This document shows, piece after piece, positions 16,436-23,365 of a stretch of DNA of 42,806 bases. The stretch's first letter is position 1. The number at the start of each line of letters is the position of its first letter. This DNA comes from Oscillospiraceae bacterium (GTDB lineage Bacteria; Bacillota; Clostridia; Oscillospirales; Ruminococcaceae), in NCBI GenBank assembly GCA_022768245.1, contig JALEMR010000086.1, positions 1 through 42,806 of the forward strand. Reading direction: 5' to 3'. A program made the translations under genes and the position numbers. The notes beneath the pieces were generated by a model, which made no database searches, was not told the DNA's origin, and was given only the letters and a program-made list of their open reading frames with translations.

Positions 16436-17554
16436 TCAGTTGAGTTTGTACATATATTCCGCAGCATCGTCCGCTTCGCCCGACAGTACGCTGTGCAGGT
16501 CGGATATCATGTCCGCGGCGGCTGTGGTCTGCTGGAACATGTTCTTTTCGGTGCACCAGACGTTCCCCTCGCGCACCGCCTTGAAGTCCGCAAGGAGCGC
16601 GTTTTTGCCGATAAGCTCATCGACGGAAGCAAGCCCGCCGTCTACCGTGCTGTTGTAGATGATATAGTCCGCGTCCTTTGCAATGGCATAGAAGGCTTCA
16701 AACTGCATGTTCATGGTGGAGAGGGCGTTCTCGTCCGCGCTGACCTGCTCCGCAGAGGGGATATACTCCCCGCCTGCAAGCCGTATCATCTCGGATACGT
16801 AATCTCCCGGCTTGCGGACATTCACGCTGCCGTTTGCGCTTATATAGAAAAACACTGCCGTTTTCCCTGTAAATCCCTCGTTTTTTATCGCTTCGAGCAG
16901 CTCCGCCTTTTCGCTGAAAAGCTGCTCCGCCTCGTCATATTTCCCGAGGATAAGCCCGTACAGCTTTATCCACTCCATTCGTCCCAGCGGGTGGGCTTCA
17001 TAGCTTGACCGCTCGGTCAGCACGGGTATGCCGAAGCTCTTAAGCTGCTCGCCCACCTCGGGACAGTGGTATATCATAGTCGATTCCACCGCAAGCGTAC
17101 AGCCCTCCGACAGGATAAGCTCATAATCGGGGGCAGAGTATTTCCCCGCGTAGAGGATATCCCCCCTGTCAATGGCAGAGCGGACATTCGGCAGCGACCA
17201 TTCCTCGGGCTTGGTGGCAGTCATGCGCACCCTGTCAAGGGAGGATATCCCGTCGAACAGATCCATAGCCGACGAAGCCGCAAGATAGATATTCTCAACG
17301 GGCTGCTGTATCACCGTGATATCGGACGGCAAATCATCGGGGATATCCCCGTTTTCGGGCAGGAGAAGATACCTGTCCCTGCCGCCTATGGTGATAAGGG
17401 AATTCTCGCCGTAATAGTCCACCGTGAACTGCTGTGCGTATGATAACGGCATGGAGCCTGTGGGCTCGCTGTCGGAGAAATGCTCCGCTTCCCCGCCGCA
17501 CGCTGTCAGAAGCACGACCGTCATCAGTGCGGCTGTGAATAACCGTTTCCTCAT
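16436..17554 (-). CDS. btuF: Corrinoid-binding lipoprotein BtuF-like
   Basis: A 372-residue ABC substrate-binding protein with a signal peptide and lipobox LLTAC (Cys19). It has the class III periplasmic binding fold features of BtuF/FecB proteins: DITVIQQPVENIY, ESTMIYHCPEV and a long helix LGRMEWIKLYGLILGKYDEA. It would present corrinoid to BtuCD at the cell surface. Substrate choice rests on the B12 operon and riboswitch; siderophore or heme proteins of the family look alike. Confidence 0.87.
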   Translation of the reverse strand: MRKRLFTAALMTVVLLTACGGEAEHFSDSEPTGSMPLSYAQQFTVDYYGENSLITIGGRDRYLLLPENGDIPDDLPSDITVIQQPVENIYLAASSAMDLFDGISSLDRVRMTATKPEEWSLPNVRSAIDRGDILYAGKYSAPDYELILSEGCTLAVESTMIYHCPEVGEQLKSFGIPVLTERSSYEAHPLGRMEWIKLYGLILGKYDEAEQLFSEKAELLEAIKNEGFTGKTAVFFYISANGSVNVRKPGDYVSEMIRLAGGEYIPSAEQVSADENALSTMNMQFEAFYAIAKDADYIIYNSTVDGGLASVDELIGKNALLADFKAVREGNVWCTEKNMFQQTTAAADMISDLHSVLSGEADDAAEYMYKLN

Positions 17555-18408
17555 CAGCTTATTGTGGACGAATCGAAGTACAGCGTGTACTCTATCTCAT
17601 GGGGAACGCTCATGGCGGTAGTATCGGCGGAAACGTTCATTTTGCGGTCAAAATGGGTCACGGGGATAACAAACGCCGAATTGCCCTCGGTGTTGGTCAT
17701 ATCGTAACGCTCGCCGTCAACGACCATGTAATCGTAGTTTGAGCTGCTCCAGATTATCTCCGCATAAGCCTGCCCGTTTTCCACGGTGAGCCTTACGGGA
17801 GAATCCACCGAAGCCTTGCCCGAGCCGCCCTCAAGAGCGACATCAACGGTATATTCTCCGTCGGCAAGCCCGAGAGTCTCCGCGGTGACGATGATCCCGT
17901 CCGCAAAGGCGCTGTCGGGGAGACTATCGCTGCGGAAGATAAGCGTTCGGTCGTACCATTTTTCCTTGTTTTTGGAGTAAGCGGCGCAGTCTGCGGGCAT
18001 ATCCAGCGCCTCCACGGGCACTGTAAAGCTATGCTCGCCGTCCTCGTTTTCCTCAAAGGGGATATAGTCCGCTTCGGCGGCATTTTCGCCCTTGCCCATG
18101 TACAGGTAAAGATATCCCGTGCCGCCCATAGTCATGACCGCAGTCATTTCGCCGTTTTCCACGGTGAGGGAGCAGCGGGTGATATTGAACATAGAAGAGC
18201 TTGAATCCACGGTGATATCGTACACACCGTCGTTCAGCTCCGAGCCGTAAACGGGGGACATATCCTCGTCTATCTCGAGTATATCGGAGACAGTCTCCGC
18301 GCCCTCTGCCACTTCATTGGCAGGAGCGTCGGTGACATCTGCGGAAGTGCCGCAGCCTGTCAGAATGACCGCCGCCGCGGCGAGGGATATAATAAGCTTT
18401 GGTTTCAT
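17554..18408 (-). CDS. Lipoprotein with two beta-rich, NEAT-like repeats
   Basis: A 284-residue secreted protein with lipobox ILTGC (Cys19). After an acidic linker come two related units of about 105 residues. Unit 1 starts with DGVYDITVD and has LTVENGEMTAVMTM; unit 2 starts with DGEYTVDVA and has LTVENGQAYAEIIW. Both end in a strand ending FTVPV or FVIPV. The VENG-strand-Tyr pattern resembles NEAT/Ig-like ligand domains, but I cannot confirm the family. Its place between surface CbiK and btuF, with a 1-nt overlap with btuF, suggests extracellular corrinoid, heme or metal handling. Confidence 0.7.
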   Translation of the reverse strand: MKPKLIISLAAAAVILTGCGTSADVTDAPANEVAEGAETVSDILEIDEDMSPVYGSELNDGVYDITVDSSSSMFNITRCSLTVENGEMTAVMTMGGTGYLYLYMGKGENAAEADYIPFEENEDGEHSFTVPVEALDMPADCAAYSKNKEKWYDRTLIFRSDSLPDSAFADGIIVTAETLGLADGEYTVDVALEGGSGKASVDSPVRLTVENGQAYAEIIWSSSNYDYMVVDGERYDMTNTEGNSAFVIPVTHFDRKMNVSADTTAMSVPHEIEYTLYFDSSTIS

Positions 18409-18425
18409 AGTTTGATTTCCTTTCG

Positions 18426-18500
18426 GGAGTGAGTAGTACGGAGTACTTAGTATATAGTACTTAGTCCATAGTCCTTAGTGATTAGCCCATAGCTTTTAAA
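18426..18500. repeat. Heptamer array flanking copy C
   Basis: Units TAGTACG, GAGTACT, TAGTATA, TAGTACT, TAGTCCA, TAGTCCT, TAGTGAT and TAGCCCA follow in a 7-nt phase, just upstream (in RNA sense) of the lipoprotein gene's ribosome site. Confidence 0.7.
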
Positions 18501-18524
18501 CAAAAAGCTCCAATTCCATAGTAA

Positions 18525-18966
18525 CCTATGAACGCAGTGGACGAGCCGCCCCAAGCAAGCCCCAAACAGCATTAACTGCGGAACCGATGATACTGACCCA
18601 GCGCCGACCCTCCCGGTGTCGGCGCCAAAGATTTACCCCACGGAACCGCGGTAAATCTCCCGAATCAGAGCAGGGCAAAAGATGGGGTCGAGGGAAGAGA
18701 GGGTGTGGGGGAGAAACCGTAAGGGGAAGAAAAGCGGCGACCATTCTTACTATATCTTTCGATGCAAAGCCCGTATGAGCCGCTTGTCTTCCCCTGGAGG
18801 TGTCTCCCCCACGCGCGTGGTGGCGACTAACGCAGTTAGTCAGCGAAATTAGCCGTGAACTACTTACATTTACTTTTCATAAACAAACCGCTTTATTTCT
18901 GTAAATCTTATGATGCAGCTGATAAGCGGCAGTAAGTGTAAGAGGGGCGGCAGGGGCGGGATCAGA
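18525..18966 (-). repeat. Modular structured intergenic element, copy C
   Basis: Full-length copy in the B12 operon between cbiK and the NEAT-like lipoprotein gene. Stems seen: GCGCCGAC/GTCGGCGC (18601-18608 with 18618-18625); GATTTACC/GGTAAATC near 18630-18657; the nested long hairpin with GTGGGGGAGA (18705-18714) and TCTCCCCCAC (18803-18812), AGGGGAAGA (18722-18730) and TCTTCCCCT (18787-18795), AGCGGC (18733-18738) and GCCGCT (18779-18784); and GACTAAC/GTTAGTC (18825-18841). It ends in GTAAGAGGGGCGGCAGGGG next to the cbiK stop. About 60 nt of its purine tract are identical to copy D. Confidence 0.82.
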
Positions 18967-18969
18967 CCA

Positions 18970-19968
18970 CTATTCACTAATGGCTTTCTTCACATGGTCA
19001 ATGTAAATCTGACGGATATCTTCATTCTCGCCCAGACCTCTTACAAGACATATTACCTCGTAGCCTTCGGCTTCAAACGCCGAGCGCCATGAGTCCTCTT
19101 CGTCTCCTGCCATGTCGTTGTTAGCGTGGTCGCCCGCTACTACCATTAACGGCTCTAATACTACTCTCTTGTAGTCTCCCGCTTTCACCTTCGCCATTAC
19201 ATCATCAAGGGTCGGCTGTGCTTCTACTGTGCCGATGAAATAGTTTTCGTAGCCGTCCGCAGTCAGCAGCTCTTGCATCTTCGTGTATACGCCGTTGGAA
19301 TCGGCTTCTGTGCCGTGACCCATGAAGCATATCGCTGTTTCGCCGTCGTCGTATTCCGATGTCCAGCCTGTGATAGCCTTCTCGACTGCCGCAAAGTCTT
19401 CGTCGCTCGTCAGCAGGGGCTCGCCGAAGACTATGCTCTCAAAGCCGTCCGCGCAGTTTGCCACCGTGTCCACAAGCTCGTCGTATTCAAGCCCGTTCAT
19501 CAGATGAGTGGGCTGGATCACCAGATTCTTCACGCCGTTGTCCATGGCACGCTTCAGAGCGGCGTCAACGTCGTCGATAAGTATGCCGTCACGGCTGTTT
19601 ATGTGGTCGATGATGATGTTCGATGTGAAGCCTCTTCTGACCGAATAGTCGGGGAATGCCGCTTCCAGGTCGTTCTCTATTGCTCCGATAGTCAGACGGC
19701 GGCTGTCGTTGTAGCTCGTTCCGAAGCTGACAACGAGCAGCTCACTTTCGCCGATATCGTCCTGATTGCGCGCGTTGTCAAGGGACGCGTCGCCTGTGTC
19801 GTAGTTTTCCTCGCTGTCGGCTTCCTGTATCTCCGATGTCATTTCGCCGTCCTCCTTTACCGTTTCGGCAGATGTCTGCGCACTGTCCGCAGTCTGTCCC
19901 GAGCAGCCTGCAAATACTGCGGCTGCTGTTACCGCAAAAGCTGCGGCAAGTAATTTTTTGAATCTCAT
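18970..19968 (-). CDS. cbiK: Surface-anchored sirohydrochlorin cobaltochelatase CbiK (lipoprotein)
   Basis: Anaerobic cobalt chelatase that inserts Co2+ into sirohydrochlorin. The 332-residue protein starts with a signal peptide and lipobox VFAGC (Cys22), then an acidic linker to about residue 75, then the CbiK domain with VSFGTS, the metal or active-site His155 in IQPTHLMNG and His281 in VAGDHANNDMAGD, all retained. Export is unusual for a chelatase of a cytoplasmic pathway, though periplasmic CbiK forms are known in Desulfovibrio. GGAGGAATAATT precedes ATG 19968; the longer frame to 20283 runs through the riboswitch and is rejected. It is the first gene after the riboswitch. Confidence 0.92.
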   Translation of the reverse strand: MRFKKLLAAAFAVTAAAVFAGCSGQTADSAQTSAETVKEDGEMTSEIQEADSEENYDTGDASLDNARNQDDIGESELLVVSFGTSYNDSRRLTIGAIENDLEAAFPDYSVRRGFTSNIIIDHINSRDGILIDDVDAALKRAMDNGVKNLVIQPTHLMNGLEYDELVDTVANCADGFESIVFGEPLLTSDEDFAAVEKAITGWTSEYDDGETAICFMGHGTEADSNGVYTKMQELLTADGYENYFIGTVEAQPTLDDVMAKVKAGDYKRVVLEPLMVVAGDHANNDMAGDEEDSWRSAFEAEGYEVICLVRGLGENEDIRQIYIDHVKKAISE

Positions 19969-20014
19969 AATTATTCCTCCGATATGTTTTTTTCGGAGGC
20001 ATTGACTGTAAACC

Positions 20015-20042
20015 AAAAAAGCCCTCTTGTGAGAAAGAAGGC
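20015..20042 (-). terminator. Intrinsic terminator of the cobalamin riboswitch
   Basis: On the minus strand GCCTTCTT pairs with AAGAGGGC (8 bp, one G-T) around a 6-nt loop and is followed by six T. It lies between the riboswitch aptamer and cbiK, so it fits transcriptional attenuation by bound cobalamin. The 100 nt between aptamer and terminator should hold the switching strands. Confidence 0.85.
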
Positions 20043-20139
20043 ACAACAAACAAGACCCCCCAGAAAGAGAGTCTGTATTTCGTACGATCAATACCTCGTG
20101 ATCCGAAAATGTAACGTGCACATTTTCATGTACCGCGAA

Positions 20140-20340
20140 CGGCAGGTTTCCCGACTCATGGATCATCACCTGCGGCAAGCCTTCCCAACGTAAGTCAGTG
20201 ACATTCGGGAACCGACGGATAATTCCGCAGTTCCCTGCCGCAAGCTCCTCAAATACGGTGACGAGATCGCACAGGATTTGCACCTGTTTCCCTTTTACCC
20301 TCCTGCCCGACAGATATCGTAGGAGGCACCGTCCGCCTGT
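20140..20340 (-). promoter_or_regulatory. Cobalamin riboswitch
   Basis: The minus strand reads the conserved core TAAAAGGGAA followed by CAGGTG and AAATCCTG, later CACTGA, GGGAAGG, and ends with GATGATCC and GAGTCGGGAAACCTGCC. These are the conserved blocks of the B12-box/cobalamin riboswitch in the right order. It is placed downstream of a strong promoter and upstream of a terminator and cbiK. Adenosylcobalamin or another cobamide should lower expression of the B12 operon. Boundaries are approximate. Confidence 0.92.
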
Positions 20341-20384
20341 TAAATTTTAACAAGGTCAGTATGCGCATACAAAGCCTTAAAGAT

Positions 20385-20413
20385 ATTATATCACACCTCC
20401 GCAGAAAAATCAA
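20385..20413 (-). promoter_or_regulatory. Sigma-A-type promoter of the B12 operon
   Basis: On the minus strand TTGATT (20408-20413) and TATAAT (20385-20390) are separated by 17 nt. Transcription would start about 40 nt before the riboswitch. The -35 box lies in the tail of the apt terminator, so apt termination and B12 initiation share sequence. Confidence 0.8.
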
Positions 20414-20442
20414 GAGGAAAAAGACCAAAGTCTCTTTCCTCT
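20404..20442 (-). terminator. Terminator of the gtrB-gtrA-SDR-apt operon
   Basis: A 13-bp stem with one mismatch (20413-20425 with 20430-20442) and a 4-nt loop is followed on the minus strand by TTGATTTTT. It lies 63 nt after the apt stop. Confidence 0.75.
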
Positions 20443-20505
20443 GCATTTCTATCACATATGTACATATTTTGCAATAATTATCGCAAAATATCCGCCGCGG
20501 AAGGC

Positions 20506-21027
20506 TTATTTTCCGTAGAATATCAGCGACTCCATATCATAGCCGCCAAGCCTTTCTCTGCCGCCAAGCTCCTCCAGCTCCGCAACGCAGAGTATCTTCA
20601 CCACGCTTGCTCCCAGCTGCTCGGTCAGCTTCACTGCCGCTTCAAGAGTGCCGCCCGTGGCAATAAGATCGTCTATGATGACGGCTCTGTCTCCCTTTTT
20701 AAGGGCGTCTGCGTGCATTTCCGCTTCCGCTGTGCCGTATTCCAGCAGGTATTCCACAGATACCGTCTTGCGGGGAAGCTTCCCCTTCTTGCGGACAGGC
20801 ACAAGACTCTTGCCAAGCGCATACGCAACAGGCGCTCCGAAAATAAATCCTCTGGATTCCAGTCCGATAATTGCGTCAAATTCCACGTTCTCAAGCCGTT
20901 TTATCAGCTCGTCCACCGTCTCGCGGAAACCCTCGCCGCTCTGCAGCAAAGTGGTGATATCATGAAATATGATGCCCTCCTTCGGGAAATCGGGGATATC
21001 GGTAATATACTTTTTCAGATCGGTCAT
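20506..21027 (-). CDS. apt: Adenine phosphoribosyltransferase
   Basis: Salvages adenine to AMP with PRPP. The 173-residue product begins MTDLKKYITDIPDFPKEGI, and carries the PRPP-binding motif VIIDDLIATGGT and the flexible loop VRKKGKLP with following TVS-EY. ATG 21027 follows GGAGATGCTGAT and gives the usual length; the open frame to 21075 overlaps the SDR gene. It is the last gene of its operon. Confidence 0.96.
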   Translation of the reverse strand: MTDLKKYITDIPDFPKEGIIFHDITTLLQSGEGFRETVDELIKRLENVEFDAIIGLESRGFIFGAPVAYALGKSLVPVRKKGKLPRKTVSVEYLLEYGTAEAEMHADALKKGDRAVIIDDLIATGGTLEAAVKLTEQLGASVVKILCVAELEELGGRERLGGYDMESLIFYGK

Positions 21028-21043
21028 ATCAGCATCTCCATTT

Positions 21044-21835
21044 TCAGCTGTGAATTTTTTTCGTGTATCTTTCAAGAGCGCTCTGCCAGCTTTCCAGAGG
21101 CTCTATCCCTACCTTTTTTATGGACGTGCACTGCATCTCAAAGGCTCGCCCGCCCAGAGACGTGGGACTTACCGTCACATCGTAAAAGTCCTCGTTCCCT
21201 GCCAGCCGCATCAGACGATACAGCTCGCAGGCAAGAGAAAACTCCGTGCACAGCCCCTCGTTGGCTCCGTGGAATATCCCGCTTTTCCCCGATTCGACAA
21301 TATCCGCTCCCAGCTCGGCAGCATCATTCGCGTACACCACCGAGAAGCCCTTCTCCGCATTGAGGATAAGCTCCTTTTTCCGCCTGCCAAGCGTCAGCAG
21401 CCGCTGTGCGATATCCTCGTCGCCGCAGCCGAACATGTTGTCGGGCAGACGATATATTATAAATCTTTTGCATTTTGCGGCGGTATTCTCACAGTTATAG
21501 TATAAAAGCCCCTTCTTCGTCACGGGACTGCGGGGCGTTCTTTCGCAGACACGCTCATTTTCTCCGAACACCGACGAGCTGCTGACATACATCAGCGGGA
21601 TATTAAGCTCCGCACAGCAGAAGCTTATCCGCTCCATGGTCTGCTCGGGAGTGGGCAGGTCCCGCCTGCAGTGTATCACCGCGTCGGGACGGTGCATTTT
21701 CAGATGCTCGAAAAGAGCGTTCACATCCGAAATGCTCACCCTTTCATCGCTCATGACCTCGTGGCCCCGGGACAGAAATTCATCGGCAAATATCCTGCCC
21801 AGACCATATGCTGCGCCTGTTATGAAAACCACCAT
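21044..21835 (-). CDS. NAD(P)-dependent epimerase/dehydratase-like (RmlD-type SDR), catalytic Lys apparently missing
   Basis: A 263-residue extended short-chain dehydrogenase/reductase-like protein. The nucleotide motif TGAAYGLG is at 6-13 and YVSSSSVFG at 83-91, like the RmlD family. Where a YxxxK catalytic pair is expected there is YNCEN (113-117), so Lys is replaced by Asn. The usual N-terminal length and C-terminal substrate part are present. It sits with gtrAB, suggesting a role in sugar or envelope chemistry, but it could be a non-catalytic member. Confidence 0.75.
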   Translation of the reverse strand: MVVFITGAAYGLGRIFADEFLSRGHEVMSDERVSISDVNALFEHLKMHRPDAVIHCRRDLPTPEQTMERISFCCAELNIPLMYVSSSSVFGENERVCERTPRSPVTKKGLLYYNCENTAAKCKRFIIYRLPDNMFGCGDEDIAQRLLTLGRRKKELILNAEKGFSVVYANDAAELGADIVESGKSGIFHGANEGLCTEFSLACELYRLMRLAGNEDFYDVTVSPTSLGGRAFEMQCTSIKKVGIEPLESWQSALERYTKKIHS

Positions 21836-21863
21836 GCTATGCTTCTCCTTGTGATCTTATCGG

Positions 21864-22298
21864 TTATTTGTCCCTTTTCGTGAATACCACCAGCTTGCCG
21901 AACACATAGTTCAGCACGATGACTGTCACGCTGACTGTCAGCTTTGCCGCCGCACCCTCGATGCCGAGAATGTCCATGTCCAGTCCCGCCCTGAAAAGCA
22001 GCGACGGCAGGAATATCTCGATAAGTCCCGTCAGCACCCGCGAGCCTGCGAATTTCAACGCTTCCTTTATCACCACGGCGGGTCTGAAGCTCCTGCTTTC
22101 GAAGACTATCAGCTTATTGGCGAAAAAGGCAAATATCACCGCGCAGACCCATGCGGCACCGTTGGCTGCGGTCATTCCCGCTCCTGCGGCGGTCAGCACC
22201 GCGTACACTATCCAATTTACAAGGGTGGTGCAGCCGCCGATGATGACATACATTATCAGCTCGCGGTATTTATAAAACAGTTCCTTTATCTTCTTCAT
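21864..22298 (-). CDS. gtrA: GtrA family membrane protein
   Basis: A 144-residue protein with four predicted membrane helices and GtrA motifs (MYVIIGGCTTLVNWIVY at the first helix, FFANKLIVFESRSF after the second). GtrA proteins are thought to move polyprenyl-phosphate-linked sugars across the membrane. The start overlaps the gtrB end by 29 nt; GAGG lies close before the ATG. Confidence 0.9.
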   Translation of the reverse strand: MKKIKELFYKYRELIMYVIIGGCTTLVNWIVYAVLTAAGAGMTAANGAAWVCAVIFAFFANKLIVFESRSFRPAVVIKEALKFAGSRVLTGLIEIFLPSLLFRAGLDMDILGIEGAAAKLTVSVTVIVLNYVFGKLVVFTKRDK

Positions 22299-23238
22299 TT
22301 TCCTCGCTGTAGGTCATGCATGACCTCTCAATATATATGGGACGTCCCTTTACCTGAATGAACACCTGCGAGATATACTCGCAGAGTATCCCCACGCAGA
22401 CAAGTATAAGCCCGCTCATCAGCATTATAAAGGACAGTATGATATTCATTCTGTAATTATCCGACAGTCCGTTCATCACGCCCAGCACCGCAATTACAAT
22501 GAGCCATACAAGTCCTGCGGCGGTAAACAGTCCGCCCAGATAGAACGGTATCCTGAGCGGCTTTGTGGAGAAGGATATTATCCCCGAAAAGGCGTACTTC
22601 ATCAGCTTTGAGAAGCTCCACTTTGTCTCGCCCGTCAGACGGCTCTCGGCTGTATAGGGGATATAATGGGTATTAAAGCCCACCCACGAGAACATTCCCT
22701 TTGAGAAGCGGTGATACTCCTTCATATCCATCAGAGCTTCCGCAACGTTTCGGCGGAACACTCTGAAATCGCTGGCAGAGTGGCGCATTTTCACATCGGA
22801 CAGCTTGTCCGCAAAGGAATAGAACGCGTCCTTGAAAAACGAGATAGTCCTGCCCTCGATGCGCTTTTCCTGATAAGCGGCGCAGCAGTCGCAGTCGGCG
22901 TGCTCGTCCAGATAGCGCACCATTTCCAGTGCCACATCGGGGCTTTGCTGCATATCCGAATCTATTATGCAGACAAGCTCGCCGCGGCTGTGCTGTAAAG
23001 CGGCATACACGGCGGATTCCTTGCCGAAATTCCGCGAGAAGCTCACCACCGTCACATTGGCGGTATGAGAATCATATATTTTTCTTAGCCGTTCGCCGGT
23101 ATTATCCGTACTGCCGTCGTTCACGAACACTATCTCATAGGACAGCACCCCGTCAAAGGTCCTTTTCACTGCCTCATAGAACGCACCCACATTATCCTCT
23201 TCATTAAAACACGGCACCGCCAGTGTCAGCTTTATCAT
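22270..23238 (-). CDS. gtrB: Family 2 glycosyltransferase, polyprenyl-phosphate sugar synthase (GtrB/DPM1-like)
   Basis: A 322-residue protein with the GT2 N terminus LAVPCFNEEDNV, FVNDGSTDNT (about 39-48) and the metal-binding DSDMQQSP near residue 93. Two C-terminal membrane helices (about 235-255 and 268-292) match GtrB/DPM1 enzymes, which load a sugar onto polyprenyl phosphate. It overlaps gtrA. The product sugar is unknown. Confidence 0.92.
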   Translation of the reverse strand: MIKLTLAVPCFNEEDNVGAFYEAVKRTFDGVLSYEIVFVNDGSTDNTGERLRKIYDSHTANVTVVSFSRNFGKESAVYAALQHSRGELVCIIDSDMQQSPDVALEMVRYLDEHADCDCCAAYQEKRIEGRTISFFKDAFYSFADKLSDVKMRHSASDFRVFRRNVAEALMDMKEYHRFSKGMFSWVGFNTHYIPYTAESRLTGETKWSFSKLMKYAFSGIISFSTKPLRIPFYLGGLFTAAGLVWLIVIAVLGVMNGLSDNYRMNIILSFIMLMSGLILVCVGILCEYISQVFIQVKGRPIYIERSCMTYSEENEEDKGTVL

Positions 23239-23261
23239 CTCGATGCATATCTCCTTTGTCA

Positions 23262-23325
23262 GCCATTAGCGAATAGCAATTAGCAATTAGCTATTCACTA
23301 TTTGCTAATTGCTATTTGCTTATCG
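23262..23325. repeat. Heptamer array upstream of gtrB
   Basis: In-phase units TTAGCGA, ATAGCAA, TTAGCAA, TTAGCTA, TTCACTA, TTTGCTA, ATTGCTA and TTTGCTT. It lies in the 5' untranslated region of gtrB, between its promoter and its ribosome binding site, and is partly palindromic. Confidence 0.75.
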
Positions 23326-23331
23326 CTTCTT

Positions 23332-23360
23332 ATTATACCACATTTTCACGGTATCGTCAA
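23332..23360 (-). promoter_or_regulatory. Sigma-A-type promoter of gtrB-gtrA-SDR-apt
   Basis: Minus strand: TTGACG (23355-23360), 17-nt spacer, TATAAT (23332-23337). It lies just after the stop codon of the OppA-like gene. Confidence 0.82.
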
Positions 23361-23365
23361 TATTC

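Noticed and set aside
19969..20283. N-terminal extension of CbiK to a start at 20283
   Set aside because: It would translate through the terminator and the conserved core of the cobalamin riboswitch and would remove the signal peptide from the N terminus.
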